A stretch of DNA of 64,000 bases from Thamnaconus septentrionalis (GCA_009823395.1 CM020514.1:6966466-7030465), one strand, 5' to 3'. Counted from the first letter of the stretch, positions 11,611-25,385 are shown. Notes: generated by a model not told the origin, from the letters alone. Numbers and translations: made by a program.

Positions 11611-14600
11611 GCCTGAACATAAAAGACGGTGAGCGTAAAAATAAATAAATAAATAAATTTAAAAAAACACAAGAAACTTTATTTTTTTCCATCACGGTGG
11701 GACAAAATTGATCTTTCCTGCACCGCCTGTAGTTCCTCTTCCATACCCCGCCCCTCACACCTCCGTCTCCAAACCCATTAGAGCCGCTTCGGGATGATCT
11801 TGGCTTATTTTTTGTCATTTTTTTTCCACTTTGCTGCGCTTTTCCCCATTTGCCCTTTTTTTTTATTCCCCCTACTCTGCTCTCACAAGGCTGAAAGAGG
11901 GGCCTCTGTTGGGTTCGGTGCACTGAATAGCGCGCATGCGAGCGCGGGCGGCGGCGGCGGCGGCAGCCGATCCTGAGAGGCGGATGAAAAAAGCTCCTCT
12001 CCGCTTTCTCCTTCTTCTGCCGTGACCTCTGCCTGCCGCCCGCCGCCTTCAAACACTCTCCGCTGACTGTGAGTGGACCCTCTTGTGTTGACAGCAGTTC
12101 CAAACGCACATGCGATTCAGCTGTTTAAAGAAAAAACAAAAAACAAAAGCTCTCCACACTGTCGCATCCAACTGCATGAACTAATACCACCTTGATGTTT
12201 TCGTTTTGTCCGCAAGATGCAAACGGGACCGAGGGTAATTTAAATAAGAAGGAAGTGCAGCACTTTTTTTTTTTCTTTTTCTAGTGACGTGTAATTTAGC
12301 TGCTGGATGCGTGAAGGCCAAGTAAACGTCTGGCCCCTTTCGCAGCAGATTGCTTTTGCTAGTGTTGGCCAGCAGCCCCATTCATCACCCGCCACGATAG
12401 CAGCTTCAGTCAAACTGCTTTTTCTAAGCCGTGGCATCGGGCCCAGTAGTAGCAGCAGCCTTTCATCGAAAAAAACAAAACAAAACACAAATATACTATT
12501 GCTTGTGTCCCAAACAACAAATGTCCTTGTGTGCGTGTGTTGAAAACAAACGCACGTTGTGGTATCTTGTTCTTCTGCGGCAGCGGTTGTCCTCGGAAAC
12601 GCAAGCTAACAGACCGCTGGGCAGGTCAGGCTTGTTTCCACCCGACAAATAGAGTTCAGGAATAGCCTGAGGAATTTCACAAATAGCTGACAGTCTGGAT
12701 CTGGCCGGAAAAACTCCCAGGATCCCAATGCACTCAAGCACCAAGTTTCTCTTTTACATTGGATCCCCAGTGTTGCAGTGGCCTGCGCTTGCAAAGTTCT
12801 GAAAAGCAAAAGATTGGTCCAGAAGCTTTTGAAGTGCAACGTCGCTTTCGCAGACCTCATTTATTACCTAGAGACATCTCTATGGTGCAAGTCGAAACAA
12901 AAAACAAAAACGAAACCAAAATATAAAAAATGATGACACGTGTACTGCCTTAAAAAAGAACTGATGGCTATTTTACTCAGAAGGAACATTTACATGATAA
13001 AAGAATACACAATTGGAATAAACGTTAACCTCCCAAGATGAAAAGCTCTCTGAATTGAAAAGGTACGGAACAAACCTTTCAGAGTTTAATTGATGTGCAA
13101 CAAAGGGCCGCACAAAGGAGCAGAGGCATGCTTATTTATAAAGCCTTCATTGTTTGTGCAAAACCTTCATGTAATGCAATTATTTTACTGCTTGAACTGA
13201 AAAACAGCAACTTGTTACACACGTTTGATTAAAATTACTTAAATCTTCAAGAATAAGAGTCAGGAATCTTGTCACACCTCCAGCAATCACAAAACAACCA
13301 CAGTTTGCCAAGTTAAAAGTCTGCCTCTTTGGTCTGTTTTCCACAAAACAATGAATCACGATATGATGCAATACAATACGGTATGAAACATCTTTGTTGT
13401 CTCCGTGGGGAAATTTGCAGTGGAGCTTTAGCTGCTTACACAGTGAAAATCAATAGATTAATATAATTTACACCAAAAAAACAATAAAGTTCCAAAAGTT
13501 TAAAGGAAAACCTTTCCCTTTATTTTGCCAATACAGAGAATTTGTCTTAAAAGCTGTCTTGAAATTTTACAAACAGTTAACTTCCTTAATTGATATGAAG
13601 GCAGGAAGTGCAAGAGCAACAAGTGCTTCTGGACGGCCATAGAAGAAGACGCTACATGTTGTGAACAATGACCAGGCTGTTTTATCATAACTGAATGGAA
13701 TTTTTACATAATAGTAATGACATAAAACAGCATAACATTATATTATAGACAACATTATTTCATTATATTAGCTTGTTGCTCCGGTGTAAGCAGTTAGCCA
13801 CGTAGCGATAACATGAGGTTAATATTTGTGAAACAAATGTGGTTTGTCGGCTTGAACATGATAAATATCTGATTTGCCTCCCTTTGTAGGAATGTTTTCT
13901 ACGGTCTTATTATAACCTGGATAAATAGCATGAACAAAATACAAAGGATGTAGAAAAATCTTCTAAGCTAGAAAAAAAAGAGCTTCCTATAGAAACCCCT
14001 GTGTTTTTTCTTCTCTCTTGTTCTGGCTCTGAGTCAAATGATAAGACCTTGTGTGTTATGCTTCCTCCAGGCCGTGAATCCTACTTTCACTTAACCCAGG
14101 CTTTATTTACCGAATCACTGCAGAGGTTTAGTGCTTTCATAAAAATACCAGCGTGGTTAAACTGCCCGACAGTGAAGGTCGATGAATGAATACTTTGCGT
14201 CACGCCATTGCAAGTGGTGGCAATTAACTCGGGGTCAAACTGGCAGATGTTTGTGCCATGGAGACGCACGCTGCGGCCTTGTGTTTTACGCTGCTCCCGT
14301 GGTTTCATTACAATGCCCTTGGGGAGTGGTTACAATGTAAGAGGAGAAAAATACTCCATTCTGCTCTGTTTAGCGGCTATTTCAGGTTTGTAAGCATGAA
14401 TGCTGAAGGCGTTCTGGGCTCGAGATCCTACGCTGAAGGTCAGGGGCGCAGACACAACTCAAAGGTCGCTACATGCAAATGTCTTATCGACGGAGTTTCC
14501 TTTCCCTGCCCTGTGGCTGGTCTGTGGTGTTTAAAAGTTCCTTGTCAAGAAAAACCCACTTAACCAATGTAATTTCTTTTGCAACGATCTTCAGTGTCAC

Positions 14601-14687
14601 TGAATACACTAGATGTGAAAAATACCCATCCTTTACTTATTTTGCCTCCCTAACTTATGGTGAAACACACATTTCTGAAATATTTGA

Positions 14688-14850
14688 AATGTGTGATGTC
14701 ACAAAGGGTACTGACACTTCTGCTAGGTCCCCAGCCAGGTGTTGGCCAAACATGTAGAAGGTTCATCAAATTATCGTTTATATTTTAAGCATGAAGCTAA
14801 ATACCCACAATTTAAGTTGGAGGCTATAACAGAGAGCTAACTGTGCTTTC
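14688..14850 (+). repeat. family X repeat, copy 1 (+)
   Basis: It starts with GTGTGATGTCACAAAGG, continues through 'ccaaacatgtagaagg', and ends with 'ggaggctataacagagagct'. These three blocks occur in the same order in the other copies of this unnamed family in the intron. It carries no coding sequence. Confidence 0.6.
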
Positions 14851-16200
14851 TGTGGACTTTGTTAAGACAGTAAGTTGTGTGAGGCTGCTCCTTTCTTAGA
14901 TGAGAAGATAAAGATCTGAATAAGGCATCCTTTGGTTGAAGACTTTTATTTTGAGTTTAGTTTAAGTGTTGGCGTTGTGACTCATCCACAAGAGCGTCAA
15001 TTAGGTCTATATTTATCAGATGAAGTTTTCGTATTGAGGCGAGTGGAAGAAAACATTTTTATAGAGCGAAAATCATGTTGAAACAGGTTTGCTAAAGTGG
15101 TGTAATTTAGCACTTTATCCCACAGATAATTGCATTCCCAAGAGTTTACGGTGTTCACACTTGGCTGAGCAGCACTTTCATGTTCAAAGAATTGGAAAGA
15201 AAGACACTGAGGACGTTTCCGTGGAAAATGTCACTTCCGTAAGAGGTAAATAAGACGACATGAGATAAATGTTCCATCTGCTGAGTTGAACGGGGGGTTT
15301 AGGGCCAATGAAACCATGTTGCAAAATTTTATTCTGCCTGTAAAAACCCAATCAGACCGTCCCGCTGCCTCCGCGGCAGCATCCCATTCCGGCCCTGCCC
15401 TTGCTGTTCCTCGCCTCTCGGATGTCACGGGTGTGCTGGCGAGTTGCCCAGATGGCCGTTACGATGAACGGACCTGCAGTGATGGCGACCTTGCTCATTC
15501 GCCCTTGACTCTGCCGAAGATGCGCTGAGTTTATTCAAGTAGCACAAAACACCGCACCTGTGCCTGTAGTCAGGGGGCAGGAGAACAATAACACACAGAG
15601 TGTGCGGCTGCTGATGAGAAACTGGGAAGGACGCTCGCTTTCCACTTTGGGAATTTAGCGGCGACTTTCGGTCGACCCCAGGCAACAGCCACATGTCAGA
15701 GGTGGGCTGGCATGACTCTTCCCTGTTGACTGTCCAAAAGATGGATGAGTCTTCCAGTTTCAAAAACGCAGAAGTGGCAGAAACTCGCATTCGCAAGGGC
15801 CGGCAAAAATGGTTGCAAAAAGTTAAAAAAAAAATTGGACTGTCGATGCGGAAAGGACCACTGAATTCATACCTTTACAAATTTGTTCAAAACTTTTTGT
15901 TGGTCTAAATTGCCAGTTAAAAAACAATCTCAAGTTGTCCCTAATGTCAGTTTTGTCTAATTTGGTCTAATTTGGGGTTAAGATGTCCATAAAATTGAGA
16001 AAGTTGCGGCATGGAATCTTCATGAACCAACCTCCTCCCTGTTCCCGCTCGATTGTCACTGATTTGCGTGACACCTGAAGCACACAACTCTAAAACTCCC
16101 GACGCAAGACTCGTAGTGACAACTTTGACGGTGGCACAGCATGAACTTGGCTGCAGGAGTCGTCTTTCTCGGTCTCTGTCACCTATTTTGGCGCCGCCTA

Positions 16201-16225
16201 TCTCTCTCTCTCTCTCTCTCTCTCT
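16201..16225. repeat. (TC)n microsatellite
   Basis: A pure TC run of 25 bases. Confidence 0.95.
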
Positions 16226-18085
16226 GATTTTCTTTGTTTTTCCCTCAAAAAAATTGCAGCCTGCTGTCGATGTAAATGAGCCCCTTCAGTGGCTGTGTAT
16301 TTCCGTGACAGACTTGTGTTAACACAACGCTCCTTGTGTCTTTTCGCCCTCATCTCTTTGTTCTTTCGCGTCCTCGACACGCAGGGACGAATTTCAGCAA
16401 ATCCTAAATTCCGTTTTTTCCGAATCTTTAACTGGTGCTAACATCTGGGAGACAGTTATTTTTTATCAGTTAGAAAATGTTTCATGTTTTGATGGAGGTG
16501 GCCTTTAACATGTTACTAGCTTTGTACTAAAACAGATAATCTGCAAGTATTCCACCAGCGTGTCAAATTCTTATTCACTCAAATTTATTTTTCTTAACAG
16601 AAGCTTGATTCTGATCTGAGCAGTATTCAAATTCTTCTGCTTTTTTCTCCTGCTTGCGATCAGGCTTGGTTCACTTGAACGGTCTGAATCTTCCAGAGCG
16701 ACTCTAATCCGGAGACCTGCTGGAGTTGCGGGTCATATGTCACTGAAAATGCAACGGGGGCACAATTTAGAGACGCGACTGCATGCGCTGCACATCAACA
16801 CCCCACCGGGATCAATACATCCACAGTGGCAATAAGCTAATGGGGGGGAAAAAAAAACCTCTTCCCTCTCTGCTTTAAATTATTACGTATAATAATGATA
16901 TTCTGCTTTTCACCTCTGATGATTCTTTGCGCCGCTGTTCGCTTTAATTATCGTCATTGTTTTGATCCGAGCCCAACAGTCAAATGTTGCTTCCCTCTGC
17001 ACTGGCTGTACTTTCTTCTCCAACTCCCCTGAGCGATGTCAAGTGTCAATGAAGCCGCTTTCTCCTCTCGTGGGAAAAAGTCCTGAATAAAACAAACAAA
17101 CCAAAAAAAAACCTCGGCTGGGGATGTTTTGGGTTATGACACGTTTATTTCCGTTCCGACAGCTGCACTTAGCGACATCGAATCTGTCACCATTTGCACA
17201 GGGGAGGGTTTCATTTTCCCATCAGATCCCGCTGTTTGACGCTTCTCCAATATTCGGAGTGTCAGACTTTGCCGCGGCTCCTGCAAGAACTCCGCCACCC
17301 CCGAACTCCCATCTGCTTGTAGGTCTTAAAATAAATTTAGGATTCACAAGTTTTTATTTTCAAAAGACCGCTTTATAATACTCTGGTCTACTTTCCCACC
17401 TCGCCGTGTCAATTGACGCTTTTGTTGCACGTCGCGACCTGCAAATGTGATGAAAGTGTTTTCTCTGCGGCGCGTCGCAAAGATATATTCCTTTCTGAGT
17501 GCCGTGAAAAAAACCACCTCACTCGATCGTAGAAACTTCTTCGCTCGGCATTACAAGTTATTTTCTTCTCAAAATTGGACGTCGTTCACCGTTTTAGTGC
17601 GCGCAGATTTGAGGTTAATGGAAACGCACCTGTCCTCACAATGGCCTGCGGCTCCCTTTTGGCGCGACGGCCTCACGCAATTGTTCCGTGTGCAATGGCG
17701 TAGCTGCATAAAAAGATCAGTTGAGCGCGACGTTGGGTTGGGCATAAGAGGGAGGAGAATGGCAGGGCTGGAAAAAGAGAATGAATTGTTAAGATCTGGC
17801 CAAGTGTGACCCCCCCCCCCTCCGCCGCATTTCAGTCCTGTCAGAGGCCTGATCTTAGCAATTGGCCCTGCAGGGGGGGGCGGCGGATAGCGCAGCTACA
17901 GATAAACGTTTACAAAAGAAAAAAAACCCCAAAGAAACACAGTGGTAAATTTGTGAGAGTGTTAAAACTCTGTGATGCAGCACAATGACCTCGCGGCTAT
18001 GAAATATTCCGGAGCGAAACGACCTGGACGGCGTCCAGCTGAGCGGCCGCGCCTCTGCTGACAACAGCCGTTTGGTGGTGGTGGC

Positions 18086-18125
18086 GTGTCTGTGTGTGTG
18101 TGTGTGTGTCTGTGTGTGTGTGTGC
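18086..18125. repeat. (TG)n microsatellite
   Basis: TG run interrupted once by a C, preceded by a short GGT run. Confidence 0.93.
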
Positions 18126-18769
18126 AGATCTCTGACACTCCCCGTGATGGAGTGTGGCTCTGGCCCCTGGGGACTCGCAGACGGGCCGGGTGGAACGGGA
18201 AGGTGACGCAGACTAAAAGACTTTCGCCACCTATAACCGTCCCTGCTCGCTGCCAAGTGGGCAGCGAGCACCCTGAGCTGTTTAGCCTCCGCCGTCCGCT
18301 CGTGAAAGAGTCAGAATAAGTTAATTGACCGGAGAAAGTTGCTGTGCTGTCGCACTTTATTGGTGCCGCTCTTGTGAAAAGGGTCTTTTGCTGACGAATG
18401 TCTCCACCAAAAAAATTGGGGAAAACCAACCAGCCTGCTCACCTCGACGCCCACACGGTTCGATGAAGATAGTTCGGCTGAAGTGCCACTTAGTGCGGCG
18501 GGCAGAGACAATGAACTCATCGTTTGGAAGGCCTGGCTGCCTGCTTAAAACAGCTGCGAGTGCTTAGCGAGGCAAATTTCCCGTTAAGTGCATTAAGTGT
18601 CGTCTTTATATGGGAAGAGGGACGAGAGCGATGGAGCTGTAAGTTCAGCAGGAGTGACACTTGTTGGCTCATCCGTCCATTAGCAGGACGGGGTCACGTG
18701 TCCGGTGCGGCGTGATGAGAATGAAAGTGTTTTTTTTCCTAATGTTTAAATTTGTAAAATCACCTAAAA

Positions 18770-18995
18770 TATGTCTATGAGGTCCCACATTTTTGGCCGC
18801 CTGTGAAAGCTGCTTCACGTGGATTTCTAGAGAACATCATATTTAGCCCTCTGTTTACAGCCTCCCGCTGAAGCCAATGCTTTTTTTGGAACCTTCCGCA
18901 TTGACAAAAACAAGGTGGTGTCTGAGGGTGGAGCCTGGCCCTGGGGGTGTTGTTCTTAACCTGGGAGCACCCTCTGTGACATCATAAAGGGCTGA
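18770..18995 (-). repeat. family X repeat, copy 2 (-)
   Basis: Reading the plus strand, it shows 'tttagccctctgtttacag' (18842-18860), then 'aaggtggtgtctgaggg', then 'ctgtgacatcataaagg' near 18973-18989. This is the reverse complement of the order seen in plus copies. Confidence 0.65.
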
Positions 18996-21271
18996 TTTTA
19001 CAGAACGGAGCGTTTTGGAAGTTAACTGTAGCAAAGGGAAGCAGTGAAGGATTGACTTTTCTCATTTCTGGGGAGTTGGTTGAAAGGCCGGAGACGTCCT
19101 GTTCATGTGAGGGACCTTGTGATAAAACGTACTTTACATATCTGCTCACCTCTATTACTCTTGGTTCAAAGAAGAGTGAGGGCTCTCAAGTTTGGAACTT
19201 AGCTTGGAGTGAGATCTTTTTTTTTTGTGCCGGGTGCTGTGAAGTGTGTTTGAAGTGGTTTGAAGATAACCTGATAGTGTGTTAATTCTAAAATAGATGA
19301 CACTAGAAGTAAAAACGGGCAAATTCTCTGTTCATACGTGTCCAACTGGCACTTTAACAAGCTGCAAGGTATGAAGTGACATACCGGATGGCAAGAAGAC
19401 AGGCTGTGTTCTGATTGGCTGACGGGTCGCCGATTCGGGACGGCTCCGCTGTGTGGAGGATGGACGAAGCGGAGCAACCTGCCCTCGCCTCGCTTTCATT
19501 CACAGACTTCTGATGTGCGGCGAGTTTGATCACTTCTCGGCGTGAGCAGTGTCCCGTGTGGCGGCGCGAGCCCGTTGAAGGGCGTGCGACTCGGGAGAGA
19601 GAGAAAAAAAAAAAAACGAAAGTTGAAAGTCGGTTATTTCGTCAGAAAAATAGCGTGTCAGATCCGTCTATTTGGTGTTCCTCAGAGCTCCAAAGTGATA
19701 TGTCACCGGGTTCACGCTTTGTTCTCGCCGGCCGAGGCTCCCCTTTGTGGAAGTGAAATGAAGCAGCAGCCGAGAAGGATGTGCCGCAAAAGGCCGCCTG
19801 CGAAAAAAGGAAAAAAAAAAAAAAAAGAATTGCAGGGCTCTCGTTCGGCCCCGGATCCCGCTGAGCTTTGATCTGCGGCTCCGAGAGGCTGACGTTCGGC
19901 CGGAGAGCGAATCTTCCACTTTGTTTGATTGGAGCCGGAGAGCCGGGCAGGCGACTCCTCTCTCACTTGGCCGACGAAACGTAAATTATGGATGTAAAGC
20001 TTGCAAAAAAAGTAAAAAAAAAACAAACTTCCTGGCGCTGCTTTGTGCAAGCTCACCTCCAGTTTATTTATTTTTTCCAGAAGCTGATTATGCCGCATCG
20101 GCCCACGGCTTCCCTTGAAATTGCTTGAAAACGCACTCTTCAGCGAGAAGAGGAGGAGGAGGGCGGGCTTGTGCACACACACAGCCAGATAGTGAGAGTG
20201 CTTCCATTTACCCACCTCGGCCCAGCCCCTCTCCTCCTCTCCCCCCTTACGCTCTATTTGAACCCGAATTGATAGCTGTTACTTTACGGCACCGAGTATA
20301 ATTTCAACCTGTCTCACCGCTCCGCAACTCACTCTTAATTGCCGCTTCCACATCGAGAGTTGTTGGGTAAACGCTGTGAGGGTTGAGTCTGGGGGGCTAG
20401 GGGGGCGTAAACAGCGAATTAGCTTAGAAAACCTGCGGAAAGAAAGCCGGTGGAAGGTAGCCGCCGCTGTGACTTTTGATTAAAGACTGGAGGCGATTTT
20501 AACCTTTCCGCCATCACTTACGCCACTTTCACTGCTGCACTTTGCGAGATGGATGGGGAGCTCGACTATCGCGCCGGTTGTATGTTAAATGGTCGGGATT
20601 CTTGCGCTGCGTCGCCCCCCGCTTGGCAGGTTTATCACCGACGCCGCTCGCATTTTTTCGCGGCTAACGCTGTTGACATCAGAAAGCACTTCATAATTCC
20701 CGACGCCTATTATTCCGGACCTTCGCGCCGCCGTGCTGTTTATTTTTACGCCTCTGTTGTGCAACCACCCCCACCCCCCAACCCCTCCCGTCTCCCCAAC
20801 CCCCTCACGTTGCCCGGGCTTGAATCCCCATCGATCTAATCCCCGACTCTGGTGCTCACCTGACCGAGCCGAGGCGAGATGAATCACTTGTGGTTCTTTT
20901 CGATCGGCGCCCCCTGCCTCCGCACGTCCATCCCTCCTCTCCCTCTCCTCGGCTGCTGGCACCAAAATGAAACGGCTCTCGGGCTGATTGTGTTCAGGTC
21001 TGGCGGACAAAGACGGAGTTCTGCCGCTGCGATGAATGTGTTCGCGGAGGCTCGCCGCCTGGTCCCGGCACTGAGGTTTGTCGCGTGAATTGCTGGAATC
21101 TCTGCGGCAGGACGGGCTTTATTCAGGGGTACAATTTGTTGACGGGCCTTGAGGTCATTCTGGGTGTGCTGCAAAGATTTCTGAAGCAAAACGAGGTTGT
21201 GGTTCTGAAAAGTGACGGCGCACCTCGCTGGTAATTTCAGGCTAAGAAAGTGTAAAAAACACTTTCTGGAG

Positions 21272-21312
21272 ATAAATTGTGAATTTCCCCTCCAGATGAA
21301 TAAAGTATCTGA
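21272..21312 (-). repeat. LINE 3'-tail-like fragment (-)
   Basis: The phrase 'gaatttcccctccagatgaa' followed by 'taaagtatct' is the reverse of the 'agatactttat...gggaaatt' tail common on fish LINE/SINE copies. An 8-base-arm hairpin (GAAAGTGT/ACACTTTC) lies just before it at 21246-21266. Confidence 0.45.
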
Positions 21313-21819
21313 CAGTGTGTCTGTACACAGTGAAGGATACTATTGAAAATGTTCTTTTTGAACTGGAAAGTTCTCTGAGCATGTTTGAGGGCATATTTAG
21401 TCTCATTAAAGAATTAGAAAATCCTCCACAGCAAGAGTTTGGAGGACAGCCTTCCTGTTGGTCTAAGGCTTTGCGGCGCCGTCGGCCTGACAAGCGTCCA
21501 CGGATGCCATCTGAATTGGTTTGCACATTCCATGCGGTGACACATTGTCACTGTGTGCATACTTGGCATTGCGATCCTGTTCTTAACCCTCAAAACAAAG
21601 AAAGGACATGTCAAAGTCATCTCTGGCACCTTCTCGATAGACATGTTGCGTTTTAAAGTCTGTAAACGTCACGTTTGTCGTCTTTTTAAGCGAGTTTCAT
21701 TTGTTCCGAAACCGGAGACCTCATCAGGTTTGAGGCAAAGCCTTTAAAACACACGCAGCTGTTTATTCCTGACAGAGCCGATGCTAATTCCGACCGTTTG
21801 TCAGCTCCGGTGAGGTTCC

Positions 21820-22060
21820 TTTCTTACGTTTGCAGTCGGGAGCCAGTTTCGGCTCGTCTTGATGAAACCTTAATGCACATAATATATTGGATCCGATGGA
21901 AACATTTCCCTCAATTTCCAGGCCGTAATTTACATAGCAGAGGATATAAAAGCTTATGAGCTGTGCAGAAACGGCTACTGATTACTATTATCTCACTGTA
22001 ATGCGGCTGCCTAGCGCCCGGCAAGCTGAATATAGTAGTTTTACTTTGGTGTGAGACTTT
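21820..22060. promoter_or_regulatory. possible conserved non-coding element
   Basis: The stretch is free of low-complexity sequence and holds several homeodomain/POU-like words (ctaatt, gtaatttacata), a TATAAAAG at 21945-21952 and balanced base composition. This is the texture of vertebrate developmental enhancers, but I cannot align it to other species, so this is a guess from composition. Confidence 0.2.
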
Positions 22061-24749
22061 TGCAGGCTCCCTAAAGATGATTTAAAAAAAAAAAAAAAAT
22101 CGATTTTGTGTGGTGCTGCAATGCGCCCATCTCATTCCATCCCTCTTGTTTCCTCCTCTTTTTTCTCCTCCTCCTCCTCATCGCCCACGCTCCTTTTCTT
22201 CCTCAGTCGGGGTGATACTTACCTCGGCTCTGCTCACTTCTTCCCTTGATTGCATCTGACCATCAGGGAAAAGACGCCAGCGCCGCGCACCATCTTTCTC
22301 TCGCAAGAAGCCGCTGCACTTTAGCTTAATTGATGAATCCCCGATTGGGCGCTTCCACCATTTATCCTCACAGGTCCGCCCCTGGTGGAGGAATGTATGC
22401 ATCCCGGTGAAAATGACTTCCAGACTGGGCCTATTGTTTTACCCTTAAAGTTGAGGCGCACGACGTAGAACTATGCAGTGTTTCGTGTCTGTGGTTGGAG
22501 CAAGTGCTGATTATCTGCTCCATCAGCCACCCGGCGAACTTCTAATGTGTCTGATTTTTTTGTTCCAACTCAGGCTTTGGAAGAGTAGGTGAAGAAACAC
22601 GCTCCCTCTTCTCTCGCTTCGCCGCACCGTGTGAAAAACGTGGCCTCTTAAAAGACAATGGCGCCATGATGCTGAATGCAACGGCACAGCAGGGATTTGT
22701 GGTCATGTTTGCTATCAGGCTAACAACTTGATTAGCCAGATTAACTTCAGTTCTCTCTCTGCGAAATACACAGTCACACTTCTCGTTTTCTAAGACGGCT
22801 GAGGGTCAGTGTCTCTTCTTTTTGTGGAGGCAAACAAGACGGCAATAATGCAGCGCCCTTGTTAGCATTGTTGCTAGTAAACGAGCTTAGCCTGGAGCTA
22901 TCAAATTAATCTTTATTGACAGTTGTCAGCAGCTAAGCCAGGCAGCAGGAGCGAGCTAACTCTTTCACACTCACAATGTGTACACATTGGTCAGGCTTGA
23001 TTAAAATTTACATTCAGATATCATGAAGGCTGCTAGCCAAAACTTTTTACTACTGATAGAATGAACGGCTGTTGAAAGGGAGAGGTATTGATTGTACTCT
23101 TTAAAAAACAAAAAGTTTCTTTGGGGGGCTAAACAAATGAAATAATTGAATTGGTTCTGGTGTCCATTTTATCTGTCTAAATCCAGCTTTCACAAAAATG
23201 ACCATCAATGTATTGCCACGGCTGTCTCCATCAGAGGGAAGTTTTCGGTGTTGTCATGCGGTGAGACTATAACTATACTCCGTAAGAAAAGTGTGGACAA
23301 ATTGAACAGAATACCCAAGCTGGTGCTGACTGCACAGCCAAACTCTAGCCGTCCAAATGTTTGTTGGCAAAACAGCCTGCGGCGTCATCAGTCCCTCTTT
23401 ACGTGCAGTCACATTAATCTTGACCTTTGGCTTAGGGTTGCAAATCATTGACTGGTACAGCATGCTTTGAAAAGGAGCCAGGAGATTTCTAAACGCCGTG
23501 CACGCCCAGGCAGAGAAAGAGGTAGCAGCACGAGAGACAACGTTGCTGTTTCGTTATAGCTGCTCTCCACCCGGCAAGTCAGGGACTTTGGCCAGATCAC
23601 TTTGTTCTGTGTGTTTTAATGATGCAGCTACTGTCTTAGTGGGTCTTAGTTGAGATGTGAGAAAGTGTGAAAGTGAAAGGGAGACGGAGATCAAATGTTT
23701 GGGATAACGAAGGATGGAGATGCGGGGCTGACGTGGGGTGCTGCTGGGGAAAATCTCTTCTCAACAAGCTTTGATGGAAAGATTCAAATTTCAGGATTAG
23801 CGACTGGCAGTGTGTTGGAGTCGGTGCAGCCTGCGCCAATGAGGAGGACGGATTTGTTCAGTGATTTGCCTGCCGTGACTCCGGGGTTATAGTTCGGCTG
23901 CTTTTGATTGAATCTGTGCCCAGTATTGAACTTGCTATTGGATCTGGCCGTCTTTTAAATTCTGGGTGTGCATCTGTCGGGATTAAGCAGGTTTTCAGGC
24001 TCTCAGAGATTCTATACACAGCGAGTTTAGCCCGCTAGTTTTAATTTGGCTTTGCTTCGAGCAATGTTAACAAATGTATGGCCACACAAAGAAAACTCTG
24101 GACCTGACTTGAGTGGGTCTTTCGGTTCTGAACGAATGCATACAATTTGCTTTTTCCATTAAAACACAATTTAATGCATCAGTGCCACACAGTCAACATC
24201 AAGTGTTAAATCTAAGTGACTATAATAACTCGAACCATTTTTTTTATTTTGTGTTTTTTCTAGTCGCCACTGAACTGTCAAAGGTTAAAAAACATCATCA
24301 CCGCCATTTGGCCGCTCCACATTTTTGGGACTTGGACATCAATATTTTGCGTATAGTGTATATAATGTTGCGCTGAAGCCCCAGGCCGTTCTAGGCCATT
24401 CGCTCTCCCAGCTGTGCGCTTTTGCCCATCGGCATCAGTCACGGAAACACTCACCTGGGTCGTCTTTATCCTAAACATGTACCCAGGGAAGTTCGCTACT
24501 AAAACGAAACAAACTGTTGCCTGAATTTTTCATGATGCGGTAACAAGCTAATGGCAACAAGTCGTTTTTAACCTTGAACCAGCTCTCCGAGGATGCGGAG
24601 AACAAAGTCCGGTTGCGGACCTGCTTTACACTGGGTTCTTCCACATATTCTCATTTCAGCTCCTATTTCATGGAGCTTTAATCCTGAATGCCAACAGTGT
24701 AAGTCCACCGACTCGCGGGTCGTATAGGGCTTCTCCAGCTGAGGGTGAA

Positions 24750-25013
24750 ATGAGCCTCAGTGACCTTTTCAGAGTTTTGACTTTCTCCATAAGATTCTGG
24801 CAGCTGTTGCATCGAGATGGCGATTACAGCGGGGGAAGCATTCGGAGCACCATCGATGCGGCTAAATGGAGAAATGAAGAGATTAATGCCGTGGTTAATG
24901 CCACGTTTGAAGCTATAAATAATGACCCACAACAGCACCTTGCCACTGTAGGCAAGACGAGTGTGCAGCTGCAATTCTCCAAGGCGAAGAGAAAAGGGCA
25001 AAATAATAATTAA
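24750..25013 (+). other. 87-codon open frame or conserved non-coding stretch
   Basis: An ATG-initiated frame of 87 codons with mixed amino-acid composition ends at TAA 25011-25013. It has no signal peptide, no recognisable domain and no good donor inside. It is more even in composition than most spurious frames in this window. A conserved non-coding element would look the same, and chance is still the most likely explanation. Confidence 0.15.
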
Positions 25014-25084
25014 AAAAAAATCACAAAGGCCCCATATTACCAGCTTTCAGCTTTTTATTTTTCATCCCTGACTTAAGTGGAGCA

Positions 25085-25200
25085 CCTTTGGATATATATT
25101 TGTTTCAATAGCTCCAGCAAATGGCATGTTTAGCCTTCTGTTAACACCCCCACTTCAAGAAATGTGGACTTTTAACGTCCTGCTGAAACTTTAGTGGACG
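25085..25200 (-). repeat. family X repeat, copy 3 (-), weak
   Basis: Contains 'tttagccttctgttaacac' and 'gtcctgctgaaactttagt', matching the 'gggctaaa' and 'ttagcaggagg' blocks in reverse. It is divergent and truncated. Confidence 0.35.
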
Positions 25201-25250
25201 ATGAAGCAGATAGAAGACTCCCCAACGCCTGGCTGAAGCTAATGTTGCTA

Positions 25251-25385
25251 ACAGTGTTGTTGGGATTACTCCATAAAAGCAGTTTAACTACTGATTACTC
25301 CAGAAAAAGTAACTAATTACTTCTTTGTTTCATAAGTAATCAATTACTAATTACTTTAGTTAAAAAAAGATAAAGTAACAGCTGA
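25251..25385 (+). repeat. 'acagtgttg' type dispersed element, copy 1
   Basis: It begins 'acagtgttgttgggattact' and continues with repeated 'agtaactaattact' and 'gtaatcaattact' words. This resembles a non-autonomous element seen widely in fish genomes. It directly follows a weak family X copy. Confidence 0.55.

Larger units (their letters stand above)
7872..14687. other. intron 1 segment, mostly unique sequence
   Basis: Apart from the purine tract at 10565-10640 and a degenerate repeat at 11255-11610, I see nothing identifiable. The 12.9-14.0 kb part is AT-rich and quiet. There is a short GCG-rich patch near 11945-11965. Confidence 0.5.
19000..25050. other. intron 1 segment, mostly unique sequence
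   Basis: No exon or RNA gene is supported. There is a short LINE-tail-like piece at 21272-21312 and a conserved-enhancer-like AT/GC balanced stretch at 21820-22060. The rest carries poly-A or poly-T runs (19605, 19810, 22083) and open frames without recognisable domains. Confidence 0.5.

Noticed and set aside
11474..12109. 211-codon minus-strand frame
   Set aside because: Rich in Lys, Arg and Gly from A-rich and GGC-rich sequence, overlaps a degenerate repeat and lacks a recognisable domain.
23695..23892. 65-codon plus-strand frame of even composition
   Set aside because: No domain, no splice partner and a length expected by chance in 64 kb; nothing else supports it.
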